Positions 16,787 to 25,721 of a DNA stretch of 54,819 nt are shown here, one piece after another. The DNA comes from Patescibacteria group bacterium (GTDB lineage: Bacteria; Patescibacteriota; Patescibacteriia; 2-12-FULL-60-25). The position numbers were made by a program, and so were the translations under genes. Below the pieces are notes generated by a model that worked only from the letters and a program-made list of their open reading frames with translations, had not been told where the DNA came from and did no database searches. Every line of letters starts with the position of its first letter. Positions within the stretch are counted from its first letter, which is position 1. The DNA lies in assembly GCA_018830865.1 (NCBI GenBank), contig JAHJRN010000028.1, positions 1 through 54,819 of the forward strand, read 5' to 3'.

Positions 16787-18904
16787 ATGGATTTTTCAGC
16801 GAATTCCGCGACTCCCCCGTCCGGTGGACAAGGGGCTGGTTCCGGCAACTCCGGATCCCGATCGCGAGGTCCGTTTCGTCGACGTCCGCGGCACGGGAAC
16901 ACTTCAGGTAACCGACCGGGACAGCCGATGCGCGTTTCCACGCCCCAGGACACGTCATCCATTATTGCGAAAGCGGTGAAGCAGGCGTCGATCCGCAAGG
17001 CACAGGAGCCTCAGCCGAAGAAGGAAGATTCTAGGCCGCCACAGCAGAACCGTCAGCCCCAGCGCGGCAAAGGTCAACAGAAACCGCAAAAACCTCAAGA
17101 ACGCGGCGGCAAGCGCCGCGGAGGTGGCGGCGGACGTGGTCGTCAGGGCGGCGCATTCGAGCGTTCCCCGCGCATGAGTACATATAAGCATAAGCCGTTC
17201 CTCAAGACCGGCAAGGATACGGACGCGCTCGAGCATACGAGCGATCGGCTCCGCATCATGGTCCTCGGCGGCAACGAGGAGGTCGGCCGCAACTGCACGC
17301 TCCTCGAATACGGAAAGGACATCGTCATCATCGACATGGGCCTCCAGTTCCCGGACGAGGACATGCCGGGCGTAGACTACATCATCCCGAACACGGACTA
17401 CCTCAAGGGCAAGGAGAAGAACATCCGCGGCGTGATCATCACGCATGGGCACATGGACCACATCGGCGGCATTCCGCACGCCATGCCGCGCATCGGCAAC
17501 CCGCCGATCTACGCGACGGACCTCACTGGTGCCATCATCAAGAAGCGCCAAGAGGACCATCGCGAAGCCCCGCCGCTCCACATCCACACCATCAAGGCGA
17601 GCGACGTGCTGCAGCTCGGATCATTCCGCGTCGAATTCTTCGGGGTCGCACACTCCATCCCGACGGCCATGGGCGTGATCCTGCATACGCCGTGCGGCAC
17701 GATCGTCCATACCGGAGACTTCAAGCTCGATACGTCGGACAAGGCCCAATCTGTCGAGGAACGCGACAAGATGATCGCACTCGGACGCAAGGGCGTGCTC
17801 GCCCTGCTCGTCGACTCGACGAACGCGAGCTCACCTGGACGCCAGCTCCCCGAGGGCGAGATCCAGACGAACATCGACGAAATCATCGCAAAGGCCCCCG
17901 GCCGCATCATCATCGGGACGTTCTCGTCCATGATTTCCCGCATCAAGCAGATCATCGCCGCGTGCGAGCGTAACGGCCGCAAGGTCGCGGTGGAAGGTTT
18001 CTCCATGAAGTCGAACATCGCCATCGCGCAAGCGCTCGGCTACCTCAAGGTCCAGAAAGGCACCATTATCGATTCCAAGCGAATCAAGGACTATCCCCCG
18101 GACAAGGTCGTCATCGTCTGCACGGGCGCGCAGGGCGAGGAACGCGCGGTGCTCATGCGTATCGCCAACCGCGAACATCCCTTCATCGAAATCGAACCGG
18201 GCGACACGGTCGTGTTCTCCTCGTCGGTCATCCCGGGCAACGAGCGCTCGGTCCAGCGCGTGACGGACACGCTGTACCGTGAAGGCGCCGCGGTCGTGCA
18301 CTACAAAATGATGGACGTCCATGCCGGCGGACACGCCAAGCAGGACGACCTCAAGGAGATGCACGCCATGCTCAAGCCGAAGTACCTCATCCCCATCGAG
18401 GGACATCATTCTTTCCTGCGCGAGCATGCGAAGCTCGCCATGGCCGTAGGCTTCCCGCCGGAGAACATCTTCGTGGCGGACAACGGCCAAATCATGGAAT
18501 TCGACCGGCACGGCAACGGCCAGCTCACCAACCGCAAGGTGCCGACCGACTACGTGTTCGTGGACGGGCTCGGCGTGGGCGACACCAACCACATTGTGCT
18601 CCGTGACCGCCAGGACCTCGCGGCCGACGGCATCCTCATCGTCATCGCGGTCATCGCGACGCGGTCCGGGAGGCTCATGCATCTGCCGGACATCATCTCG
18701 CGCGGATTCGTCTACATGAAGGATCACCAGGAACTCATCCAGATGACGCGCAAAAAGGCGGCCGACATCCTGAAGGACAAGGACCCCCGTTCGGGCGCCA
18801 ACAGCTCGTTCCTCAAGGACAAGCTGCGCGACGACCTCGGCGAGTACCTCTACCACAAGACCCAGCGACGTCCCATGATCCTTCCGATCATCGTGGAAGT
18901 CTGA
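16787..18904 (+). CDS. rnj: Ribonuclease J with basic low-complexity N-terminal tail
   Basis: The 705-residue protein contains a metallo-beta-lactamase/beta-CASP nuclease core from about residue 153: MVLGGNEEVGRNCTLLEY, the zinc motif HGHMDHIGG at about 220-228, HTGDFKLD, the beta-CASP GAQGEERAVLMRIA, and a C-terminal HAGGHAKQDD motif. RNase J processes and degrades mRNA with endo- and 5'-exonuclease activity. The N-terminal 150 residues are rich in Gly, Arg, Gln and Pro (GGKRRGGGGGRGRQGG), a tail likely to bind RNA; it is absent from the Bacillus enzyme. An internal ATG at 17174 would remove most of it, but the promoter position favours the long form. No Shine-Dalgarno is visible. Confidence 0.93.
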   Translation: MDFSANSATPPSGGQGAGSGNSGSRSRGPFRRRPRHGNTSGNRPGQPMRVSTPQDTSSIIAKAVKQASIRKAQEPQPKKEDSRPPQQNRQPQRGKGQQKPQKPQERGGKRRGGGGGRGRQGGAFERSPRMSTYKHKPFLKTGKDTDALEHTSDRLRIMVLGGNEEVGRNCTLLEYGKDIVIIDMGLQFPDEDMPGVDYIIPNTDYLKGKEKNIRGVIITHGHMDHIGGIPHAMPRIGNPPIYATDLTGAIIKKRQEDHREAPPLHIHTIKASDVLQLGSFRVEFFGVAHSIPTAMGVILHTPCGTIVHTGDFKLDTSDKAQSVEERDKMIALGRKGVLALLVDSTNASSPGRQLPEGEIQTNIDEIIAKAPGRIIIGTFSSMISRIKQIIAACERNGRKVAVEGFSMKSNIAIAQALGYLKVQKGTIIDSKRIKDYPPDKVVIVCTGAQGEERAVLMRIANREHPFIEIEPGDTVVFSSSVIPGNERSVQRVTDTLYREGAAVVHYKMMDVHAGGHAKQDDLKEMHAMLKPKYLIPIEGHHSFLREHAKLAMAVGFPPENIFVADNGQIMEFDRHGNGQLTNRKVPTDYVFVDGLGVGDTNHIVLRDRQDLAADGILIVIAVIATRSGRLMHLPDIISRGFVYMKDHQELIQMTRKKAADILKDKDPRSGANSSFLKDKLRDDLGEYLYHKTQRRPMILPIIVEV

Positions 18905-18909
18905 AGAAA

Positions 18910-18976
18910 CGTTCGAAACGGATACCGCGTTCATCGCTATGGAACTCGCTTCCTCACGCGGTATCCGTTTCGAACG
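18910..18976. repeat. 21-bp perfect inverted repeat behind rnj
   Basis: Arms 18910-18930 and 18956-18976 (starting CGTTCGAAACGGATACCGCG) are perfectly complementary around a 25-nt loop. No T-run follows, so it is not a standard intrinsic terminator; it could be an mRNA-stabilising or processing hairpin at the rnj 3' end. The rest of the 18977-19154 gap shows no gene. Confidence 0.85.
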
Positions 18977-19154
18977 AAATACGATGACGCAGCACGCGTC
19001 GCGCCAGGCAAACCGACGCCTCTCGACCCACAAGAAGTCACGAATGTGCATGGTGGGCGATCGATGAGGCCTCTCGGCTTCCCCTGCCGCCACAGTTAGC
19101 GCGTGTCCTCGGACAATCCAAGAAAGAAAGAGTTGATGCTTGTCGCATCCCCGG

Positions 19155-19185
19155 AACCGAACCCCGCCATGCGGGGTTTTCGGTT
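19155..19185 (+). terminator. Terminator- or attenuator-like hairpin upstream of trpS
   Basis: CCCCGC/GCGGGG with loop CAT, extended by AACCGAA against TTTTCGGTT with a small bulge. It may end read-through from rnj or regulate trpS. No Trp-rich leader peptide was found. Confidence 0.5.
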
Positions 19186-19265
19186 TGACCGGCGAATAGA
19201 GGGACTCTTTCGACAAACTCAGGATGCGAAGTCAAATCCAGGAGCTGCCGAAAAGCAACGCTACG

Positions 19266-19294
19266 TTGCCTTTCCTCTCCCCGTCCGGCATCCT
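19266..19294 (+). promoter_or_regulatory. Possible promoter of trpS
   Basis: TTGCCT (19266-19271), 17-bp spacer, CATCCT (19289-19294), 15 nt before ATG 19310. The -10 is imperfect. Confidence 0.4.
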
Positions 19295-19309
19295 ATAGGC
19301 AACGGACAT

Positions 19310-20302
19310 ATGAAAGACCTTGTCTTCTCAGGCATCCAGCCCACGAGCGACCTGCATCTCGGCAACTACCTCGGAGCGCTGAAACAGTGGGTCGCCATCC
19401 AGCATGACCACCCTTGCCTCTTCTGCATCGTGGATCTGCACGCCATCACGGTCGCGCAGGACCCGAAAATGCTTCGTCAGAACATCCTCGGCGTCGCGGC
19501 GACGTATCTCGCGGCCGGCATCGACCCCAAGCGCTCGCATATCTACGTCCAAAGCGAGGTCCCCCAACACGCGGAGCTCGCATGGATCCTCGGGACCATC
19601 ACCAAGCTCGGCGAGCTGGAACGCATGACGCAGTTCAAGGACAAGTCGGGTAAACAGGGCGAACGCGTCGGCCTCGGGCTCTTCAGCTATCCCGTGCTCA
19701 TGGCCGCGGATATCCTCCTCTACGGCTCGACGGCCGTCCCGGTCGGTCAGGACCAGATGCAGCATCTCGAGCTCGCGCGCGTCATCGCACGCCGGTTCAA
19801 CGAGCGGTTCGGCGACACGTTCGCGATTCCACAGGCGCTCATCCAGAAAATCGGCAACCGCATCATGAGCCTGCAGGATCCCGCGAAGAAGATGAGCAAG
19901 AGCGACCCGATGGAGGGCGCGAAGATCCTGCTGCGCGACGATGCGGAGACCATCCGGAAAAAGATCATGCGCGCGGTCACGGATTCGGGCAAGGGCATCT
20001 CATACGATCCGGAGAAGAAGCCCGCGGTCTCCAACCTCATGACGCTCTACCACCACGCGAGCGGCAAAACCATGAAGGAGATCGAGAAGGAGTTCGCGGG
20101 TGCGGGCTACGGCGACTTCAAGAAGGCCGTCGCGGACGCCGTCATCGGCATGCTTGGACCGATGCAGAAACGGATGCTGGAATTCAGGAAGAATCCAGCT
20201 GAACTCAAGCGTATCCTCGATGCCGGACGCGACGCCGCGACGGAACAGGCCGAGAAGATGATGCGGACCGTCCGCACACGCGTGGGACTCGGACGTGAAT
20301 AA
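19310..20302 (+). CDS. trpS: Tryptophanyl-tRNA synthetase
   Basis: The 330-residue protein is a class I synthetase charging tRNA-Trp. The HIGH-type motif appears as PTSDLHLGNYLGA at the N-terminus and the KMSKS motif as KKMSKSDP near residue 195. VPVGQDQMQHLELAR, typical of bacterial TrpRS, lies between them. ATG 19310 (MKDLVFSGIQPT) is the family start; the frame is open 69 codons further upstream, but that part contains the hairpin at 19155 and has no similarity to the family. A terminator shared with the convergent DedA gene follows. Confidence 0.96.
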   Translation: MKDLVFSGIQPTSDLHLGNYLGALKQWVAIQHDHPCLFCIVDLHAITVAQDPKMLRQNILGVAATYLAAGIDPKRSHIYVQSEVPQHAELAWILGTITKLGELERMTQFKDKSGKQGERVGLGLFSYPVLMAADILLYGSTAVPVGQDQMQHLELARVIARRFNERFGDTFAIPQALIQKIGNRIMSLQDPAKKMSKSDPMEGAKILLRDDAETIRKKIMRAVTDSGKGISYDPEKKPAVSNLMTLYHHASGKTMKEIEKEFAGAGYGDFKKAVADAVIGMLGPMQKRMLEFRKNPAELKRILDAGRDAATEQAEKMMRTVRTRVGLGRE

Positions 20303-20314
20303 CACACCGAACGA

Positions 20315-20343
20315 AAAACGACCCTCATGGGGCCGTTTTTTTT
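20315..20343 (+). terminator. Intrinsic terminator of trpS
   Basis: AAAACG/CGTTTT and CCC/GGG stem with a small internal loop, followed by eight T residues. The A-run on the left allows function in both directions, serving dedA too. Confidence 0.75.
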
Positions 20344-20987
20344 GTGCCGTTCCAACGCTCGAACCATCGTTTCCAATGCCCCGTCTTCAGAAAGCTCACG
20401 ATGCCCGGAAGGATGGAGAGGAAAATGACGACGGCGATGACGATGTGGATGTGCTGTTCGATGTTCGGGATGGTCCGACCGAGGCCGTACCCGACACCGA
20501 GCATGGATCCGACCCATAGGAGGCCGCCCGTGATGTTGAAGAACGCGAACTTCCGGTACGTCATGCCTGCGACGCCTGCGACGAGCGGCGCGAACGTCCG
20601 GACGATGGGCACGAACCGCGCGAGGATGATGGTCTTGCCGCCGTGACGGTCGTAGAAGGCCTGCGTCCGCTCGAGATGGCGCTTCTTGAAGAACCACGAA
20701 TCCTCGCGGCCGAAGATGCGCCTGCCGGAAAGACGACCGATCTCGAATCCGGTCGCGTCGCCGATGATGGCCGCGAGCGCGAGCGCGACGAAGAGCGTCG
20801 CGATGTCGAGGTCCCCTTTCGCGGCGAAGAGACCGGCCGTGACGAGGAGCGAGTCGCCCGGCAGGAAGAAGCCGAAGAAGAGCCCGGTCTCCGCGAAGAC
20901 GATGGCCACGAGCGCGAAAATGCCGCCCCAACGGATAAGCTCGTCGAGGTTCTGGAGCTTGGAGAAAAAGTCGAGAAGGAATTCCAT
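20325..20987 (-). CDS. DedA-family membrane protein
   Basis: The 220-residue protein shows the DedA/SNARE-associated pattern: FAETGLFFGFFLPGDSLLVTAG, GDATGFEIGRLSGRR, and the re-entrant motif ARFVPIVRTFAPLVAGVAGM. Several members act as flippases for undecaprenyl phosphate or phosphatidylethanolamine; undecaprenyl-phosphate recycling would suit the glycan genes at 25.7-29.9 kb, which is inference. It is downstream of the cyclase gene on the same strand, across a repeat-bearing gap of 76 nt. The 3' end overlaps the bidirectional terminator shared with trpS. Confidence 0.92.
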   Translation of the reverse strand: MEFLLDFFSKLQNLDELIRWGGIFALVAIVFAETGLFFGFFLPGDSLLVTAGLFAAKGDLDIATLFVALALAAIIGDATGFEIGRLSGRRIFGREDSWFFKKRHLERTQAFYDRHGGKTIILARFVPIVRTFAPLVAGVAGMTYRKFAFFNITGGLLWVGSMLGVGYGLGRTIPNIEQHIHIVIAVVIFLSILPGIVSFLKTGHWKRWFERWNGTKKTAP

Positions 20988-21006
20988 AGGTAGACGTGTC
21001 TTGAAT

Positions 21007-21067
21007 CAGATCCTTCGTCGCACGATCAGGAGAGGTTCTTCAGGATGATTCGCTGTTCGCGAATCAT
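21007..21067 (+). repeat. Dispersed 3'-end repeat, copy 2, with hairpin
   Basis: It aligns with the reverse complement of 15299-15359 (AGATCCTTCGTCGCA, ATCAGG, TCAGGATG, TTCGCTG, CGCGAATCA). Positions 21045-21053 and 21059-21067 form a 9-bp perfect hairpin (ATGATTCGC) that contains the stop codon of the adenylate cyclase gene. Confidence 0.6.
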
Positions 21068-23052
21068 TTGCTGTGCATCACCCACACGCCGTTCCAGCCG
21101 GGCGGCGGGCGGTGTTCCTTCATGTGCCCCGCACGGCGGATGAGCGTCTGGCACGGTCCGTCCTTCGGCGCTGTCGTGGCGAGTGCCTCGCACTTCGTGA
21201 TGGCGTCGTCGAACTTCGACGCGAAGTAGGCGTCGAGCGCCTCCTCATACGCGGCGACAGTAATCCGGTCCCGCGCGGACACGCTCCCTTCCATCCCGAG
21301 GATCTCATAGACCAACACGGGCGCGCTCTTACCCTTCACGGCGACACGATCGATACGACGTGCGAGGACTTGGTCCTGCACCTCCATGTACGTCGCCTCG
21401 GACACGAGGATGCCGACGTCGTATTCCTTGGTCAAGCTCTCGAGTCGCGACGCGAGGTTCACGTCGTCGCCGATGACGGTGTAGTCGAACCGGGCTTCGG
21501 ACCCCATGTTGCCCACGATCATGTCGCCGGTGTTGATGCCGATGCCGATCTTGAGCTTCACGCCCTTGGGCAGGAGCTTGGACCGGTTCAGGTCCGTCAC
21601 TTCTTCCTGCATCGCGACAGCGGTCCTCACGGAGCGGAGCGCGTGGTCCTTCTGGTCGATAGGCGCGTTCCAGAACGCCATCACCGCGTCGCCGATGTAC
21701 TTGTCGAGGACGCCCTCATGTTCGAACACGACGTCCGTCATGCGCGTGAGATACAGGTTCATCACCTCGACGAGGCGTTCCGGCGGCATACCTTCCGCGA
21801 TGGATGTGAAACCGCGGATGTCGGAAAACAGCACGGACATGCGACGTTTCTCCCCGCCGAGCTTCAGCGTGGAGGGATCCTTCAGGATGCGGGAGACGAC
21901 GGAAGGCGTGACGTATCGTGAGATGGCATCGCGCAGGCGCGCGCGTTCGCGGTCGGACGTGATACGGCGTTCGAGCGTCACGGCGGCGTAGGAAAACGCA
22001 ATCGCCAGCGTCGGCCAGACCACGTCCATGATCCATCCACGGTCGAACAGGAAAAATGCGGAGATGAGGAGGGCAATCCAGAGAACGACCGTGAGCGGAG
22101 CGCCGATGCGAGCGTGCAGGAAGGCCGCGAGGAGGGCGACGAGGAGGGCGACGAGGAACAATCCTCCTGCCAGTGCATACGGCGGGATGGGCGTAAGCCA
22201 GCCGGCGTTCTTCAACGTGTCATAGAAAGAGGCATGGATCTCCACGCCCGGCATGGGCGTTCCGTCAGACGTCGGCACCAAGCGGTCATCGTGCAGGTCG
22301 GGAGCGGTCGAACCGACGAAAACGGCCCTGCCGCGGAACACCGCTGGTGGAACGGCGCCGGCAAGGACATCCGCTGCAGCCACGGTCTGATAGGTCCTTT
22401 TCGGCGGGCCGGCATATCCGATGACGACGCGATATGCGCGGTCCATCGAGGCCTTGCGCACGTCGATATCCGGTGACGTGATGTCGAGTGCCTGCACGGA
22501 GAACGCCCGAACCTCGCTTCCGTCCGGAGCATGAATGCCCACAGGGACGCGGCGGACCACGCCATCCGGATCCATGGGCGTATTGGAATGTCCGATGGCC
22601 CTTGCCACGGACGTGAGAATCGGAATCGGCGTCAAGGTCGCGGCAGGATCGAAGACGAGGCGCCCAGCGACCTCGATGACCGACAGCTCCACCGGCAGGA
22701 CGACGTTTCCCGCCTGTCTGATGGCATCCGCGAGCGACGCATCCTCCCACTCGTCAGACGGTTCCGGAAAATTGACGTCGTAGGCGATGGCGGACGCACC
22801 GGCCTCCGACAGGGTACGGATCAGCTTCGCGTGGACGGAACGTGGCCACGGCCATCGGCCGATGACCCCGAGGGAGGCATCGTCGATCGCGACGATGACC
22901 ACGGACATGTCGGGCTCCCGAGACAGGAAGAGTCGGTCGGTCGCTCGGTCGCTCCATGAACGGAGCGCACCGGTCAAGAACACGCCCGCGACCATAAGTC
23001 CGACCGCGCCTCCGACCAAGATCGGACGCCAAGGTGCTGTTCGATGCGTCAT
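21064..23052 (-). CDS. CHASE2-domain class III adenylate cyclase
   Basis: The 662-residue membrane protein has an N-terminal anchor (about 12-32), an extracellular CHASE2 sensor (RWPWPRSVHAKLIRTL, YDVNFPEP, VFVGSTAPDLHDD), three clustered membrane helices (about 310-380) and a cytoplasmic cyclase domain. All class III catalytic positions are visible: metal Asp in LFSDIRGFTS, second Asp in YIGDAVMAFW preceded by the purine-selecting Lys (LDKYIGD), an Asp in VIGDDVN, and the transition-state Asn and Arg in NLASRLES. It should make cAMP from ATP. A short TPR-like tail follows. Its ATG overlaps the FecR gene's TGA (ATGA at 23052-23049), so the two are coupled and probably act together in sensing. 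The frame extends 56 codons upstream inside the FecR gene, which is not used. Confidence 0.92.
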   Translation of the reverse strand: MTHRTAPWRPILVGGAVGLMVAGVFLTGALRSWSDRATDRLFLSREPDMSVVIVAIDDASLGVIGRWPWPRSVHAKLIRTLSEAGASAIAYDVNFPEPSDEWEDASLADAIRQAGNVVLPVELSVIEVAGRLVFDPAATLTPIPILTSVARAIGHSNTPMDPDGVVRRVPVGIHAPDGSEVRAFSVQALDITSPDIDVRKASMDRAYRVVIGYAGPPKRTYQTVAAADVLAGAVPPAVFRGRAVFVGSTAPDLHDDRLVPTSDGTPMPGVEIHASFYDTLKNAGWLTPIPPYALAGGLFLVALLVALLAAFLHARIGAPLTVVLWIALLISAFFLFDRGWIMDVVWPTLAIAFSYAAVTLERRITSDRERARLRDAISRYVTPSVVSRILKDPSTLKLGGEKRRMSVLFSDIRGFTSIAEGMPPERLVEVMNLYLTRMTDVVFEHEGVLDKYIGDAVMAFWNAPIDQKDHALRSVRTAVAMQEEVTDLNRSKLLPKGVKLKIGIGINTGDMIVGNMGSEARFDYTVIGDDVNLASRLESLTKEYDVGILVSEATYMEVQDQVLARRIDRVAVKGKSAPVLVYEILGMEGSVSARDRITVAAYEEALDAYFASKFDDAITKCEALATTAPKDGPCQTLIRRAGHMKEHRPPPGWNGVWVMHSK

Positions 23053-25112
23053 AGTCCCGTCGTCACGGATTTCGGAACGACCGTGAATACCACGTATCCC
23101 GACTCCATGACGTCGTTCTCCGTATAGCTTCCGGTGATCGTGACCGGACCGAGCCCGTCGACCCCGGCGACGAACGTAGTGCCGGAGATGGTACCGACGC
23201 TCGAATCGGACGAAGTCCAAACGGTCTTTGCCGTGACGGGTGCCGAGAACCCGGTCGAATACCAGGCCGTCGCGAGGAGCGGGACCTGACCCCCCTGCAC
23301 GACCGTCGTCTCACCCAGTGCCGACACGGAAAGCCGCGACAGTGCCACGGCATCGTTCACGTTGATGATCGTCCTTGCGGTCTTCGCCACGCCGTTGTCC
23401 GTGACCGTCGCTTCGATGGTCGCGGAGCCGGCTGTGGTCGCCGTGAGCGTGGGGCCGTTCAGTGTCCCGATGTTCCCGAAGATCCGGAACGTCGCGCGTG
23501 CGGTAAGGTCTCCTGTCGATCCGTCCGACCGGCTTCCGACGAGGCGCAGCTGCGACGTCGCGCCGACGTCGATGGGATTCGGCTGTGCGGCCAGGATGAT
23601 GCGATCCCATGGCGCCTCGTTCACCGGCGGTTCCGACGGCGGAATTGGCGGGGTCACGTCCACAGGCGTCGTGCCGGGTACCGTCCCGAATCCGGTCGGA
23701 TTTCCGTCCGGCGTCGGCTCGGTGCTCGTGGCCACGCTTTCCGTGGACGTCGCGCTGCCGAGGTCGTCCAACGCCATCGGAATCTCCGCCGTCGCGAGAC
23801 GCTGACGTAGTATCGCTTCACGCATCTCAAGCGCCCTGATCTTAAAGAGGATGGCGTGACCGCGCTCCGCCGTCGTTCCTGGGATGACCCCCTCGGCGTC
23901 GCGACGGCCGTTCTCGATTCCCTGATGCGCAGCTTCCAAGCTCAACGACGCCTCTTCCAGCTGCATGATTCCGATAAACCCCTCTGCCTCATCCATCCTG
24001 CTGTCCGCGGACAGAAGTCGACTGAACAAGGCCTGCGCCTCGTCGTCCTTCACAAGCTCCTGCTCCAGGTCCTCGAGCTTCAACTTGAAACGGTACAACG
24101 GAGACGCGGGCATGATGCCCTGCGTGAGAATCCGCATGTTCGCGACCTCGATGCGGAGATACGGCGCGGCTGCGGATGTCACCTCGGCCTCAAGTGCCTC
24201 CTTAGCGTCCTGCTCAAGCCGGTTGAACGCCTGAAGCGCGAGGCCGGACTTCCCCTCGTCGATCAAGGTCTTGATGCCGTAGAGACGCCGACCAAGATAG
24301 AAGGACGCGAGACGCGGCGCCTCGCCCCCAGCGAACGCGAGATGTGCACGTTCGGACAGCGCTGCAAGCGCATATAACGTCTGATCCGGCCTCACCCGAC
24401 CGCGATGCTCATACTCGATGGCGATACGGTCCGACGCGCGCGCGACGAAGGCATCGTCCGCATCCATGTTCCGCCTGAACCACTCCGAGGCCTTGTCATC
24501 CGCGCTCAACGGCTCCGTCGGAGAGATGTTGTCCGGATTCGCGGCCGTCTTGAATCCTTCGGCGACAATCTCGTCGGTCGGCGTACCGTTCCAGACCGTC
24601 TCGACCTCCACGAATCCCTTCGTGATCCACACGGAAGATCCGAATCCCCCCCGCGAGACGTCGAACGCCGTGCCGCGGACCGTGGATACGACATTGTTCG
24701 TCGAGACGGCATAGGTACTGTCGAGATTGAAGAGCCGCAGGATGCGCGACCAGACTCGTCCAGACGTGAGCTGCAGTCGCATCCGGATAGGCGCCGTGGC
24801 GCCGGACGACAGGTCCTCGACCCTCACGGCCGTATCCCCATCCAGACGCGCCTCACCGCGGCCGAAAAACGAGAGGGTGGCGCGACCGGTCACGTCAGTC
24901 CTGACCTCATCGGATGCGGACAGCACCGTGCCGGATTCAGCGGCACCCCATCTTTCGGTCCCGTCCCGTCGGACCTCGACGCCCGGCGCATCGACCCAAA
25001 GGGTCACGATGTCATCGCCCGCATCCGACACGTTACCGAGGGACCAGAACCAGATCCCGAACAGGACGAATGCGATAAGAACCACGAGGATGACGATGAC
25101 CGATTTCTTCAT
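23049..25112 (-). CDS. Membrane-anchored FecR-domain protein with bacterial Ig-like repeats
   Basis: The 687-residue protein has an N-terminal membrane helix (VIVILVVLIAFVLFGIWFW), a FecR domain at about 45-200 (GTVLSASDEVRTDVTGRATL, TSGRVWSRI, VSTVRGTAFDVS), a helical region at about 220-430 including a DUF5667-like stretch (GIMPASPLYRFKLKLEDLEQ), a low-complexity linker rich in Thr, Pro and Val, and two Big_2-like folds at the C-terminus. FecR domains sit outside the membrane and transmit signals. The overlap with the cyclase gene suggests a sensor pair: this protein perceives surface or envelope state, the CHASE2 cyclase responds with cAMP. That pairing is inference. Start MKKSVIV at 25112 gives a normal anchor. 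Confidence 0.82.
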   Translation of the reverse strand: MKKSVIVILVVLIAFVLFGIWFWSLGNVSDAGDDIVTLWVDAPGVEVRRDGTERWGAAESGTVLSASDEVRTDVTGRATLSFFGRGEARLDGDTAVRVEDLSSGATAPIRMRLQLTSGRVWSRILRLFNLDSTYAVSTNNVVSTVRGTAFDVSRGGFGSSVWITKGFVEVETVWNGTPTDEIVAEGFKTAANPDNISPTEPLSADDKASEWFRRNMDADDAFVARASDRIAIEYEHRGRVRPDQTLYALAALSERAHLAFAGGEAPRLASFYLGRRLYGIKTLIDEGKSGLALQAFNRLEQDAKEALEAEVTSAAAPYLRIEVANMRILTQGIMPASPLYRFKLKLEDLEQELVKDDEAQALFSRLLSADSRMDEAEGFIGIMQLEEASLSLEAAHQGIENGRRDAEGVIPGTTAERGHAILFKIRALEMREAILRQRLATAEIPMALDDLGSATSTESVATSTEPTPDGNPTGFGTVPGTTPVDVTPPIPPSEPPVNEAPWDRIILAAQPNPIDVGATSQLRLVGSRSDGSTGDLTARATFRIFGNIGTLNGPTLTATTAGSATIEATVTDNGVAKTARTIINVNDAVALSRLSVSALGETTVVQGGQVPLLATAWYSTGFSAPVTAKTVWTSSDSSVGTISGTTFVAGVDGLGPVTITGSYTENDVMESGYVVFTVVPKSVTTGL

Positions 25113-25158
25113 AGGATATCGGATGGATGGTACCACACGACTTCAGCACCGCGAAGGG

Positions 25159-25187
25159 TTGACGCAGGACCTGATTCATGCTATATT
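25159..25187 (+). promoter_or_regulatory. Promoter of RNase P RNA
   Basis: TTGACG (25159-25164), 17-bp spacer, TATATT (25182-25187). The predicted start at about 25194 coincides with the 5' strand of helix P1. Confidence 0.8.
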
Positions 25188-25195
25188 CTTGTTCG

Positions 25196-25658
25196 TTCGG
25201 GCCGGACAGATGACCACCCCGACGTCATGTCGGGGAGGAAAGTCCGAACACCGTCCGCCTCAGCGATGGGGCGGTCATGGAGAGCCGCTAACGGCGGCCA
25301 GGAGCAGGATGAACGGACGGACACGTGCCCAACGTTCTCTAAAGCCTAGGGAAAGTGCCACAGAGACGATACTAACTTGCGAGGAGCACGTTATCCTGAA
25401 GGCGCCCAGCGCGCCGAAGGATCTCTCTCCTTGCGGGCCAAAGGTGAAAAGTACGGGGACCACCCCGTTCCTCCGGCGGTGACGTCGGAGCGTGGTAAAC
25501 CCTCTCCGGTGCAAGAGCAAGACCTTCGATTCACGTCGGAGGAACTGGTAGCTCGCATGACCCCGTCAGCAATGTCGGGGCTAGACAGATGGTCATCGCC
25601 CAAACACCTCCTCACAGAGGCATATGGGAACAAAATTCGGCTTATCGTCCGACCCGAA
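25196..25658 (+). ncRNA. rnpB: RNase P RNA, bacterial type A
   Basis: This is the catalytic RNA that matures tRNA 5' ends. The diagnostic 5' core GAGGAAAGTCCGAACACC lies at 25235-25252, preceded by helix CCCCGAC/GTCGGGG; the central AGGGAAAGTGCCACAGA core follows near 25350, GGTAAACCC near 25495, and the 3' core CTAGACAGATGG near 25581-25592, then AAATTCGGCTTAT. Helix P1 is long: TTCGGGCCGGAC (25196-25207) pairs with GTCCGACCCGAA (25647-25658) with one mismatch. Promoter and downstream hairpin frame it exactly. No protein-coding gene should be called here although a long frame continues into it from the sugar transferase. Confidence 0.96.
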
Positions 25659-25664
25659 CATGAG

Positions 25665-25688
25665 CGCCGCCCGATACACAGGGCGGCG
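25665..25688 (+). terminator. Hairpin behind rnpB
   Basis: An 8-bp stem CGCCGCCC/GGGCGGCG with an 8-nt loop. The T content afterwards is modest (TTGATGTTTG). Confidence 0.6.
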
Positions 25689-25703
25689 TTGATGTTTGTG
25701 CGG

Positions 25704-25709
25704 TATACT
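25704..25709 (+). promoter_or_regulatory. -10 box of the sugar transferase gene
   Basis: TATACT ends 12 nt before ATG 25722, implying a leader of about 5 nt. No clear -35 is seen. Confidence 0.5.
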
Positions 25710-25721
25710 GCACCCGACAGC

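Noticed and set aside
18977-19309. Upstream coding part of trpS (69 codons) or a small RNA gene
   Set aside because: The extension has no family similarity and includes a hairpin; no small-RNA signature was found on either strand.
25377-25721. N-terminal extension of the sugar transferase
   Set aside because: The region is RNase P RNA with conserved core motifs; a -10 box and the family N-terminus support ATG 25722.
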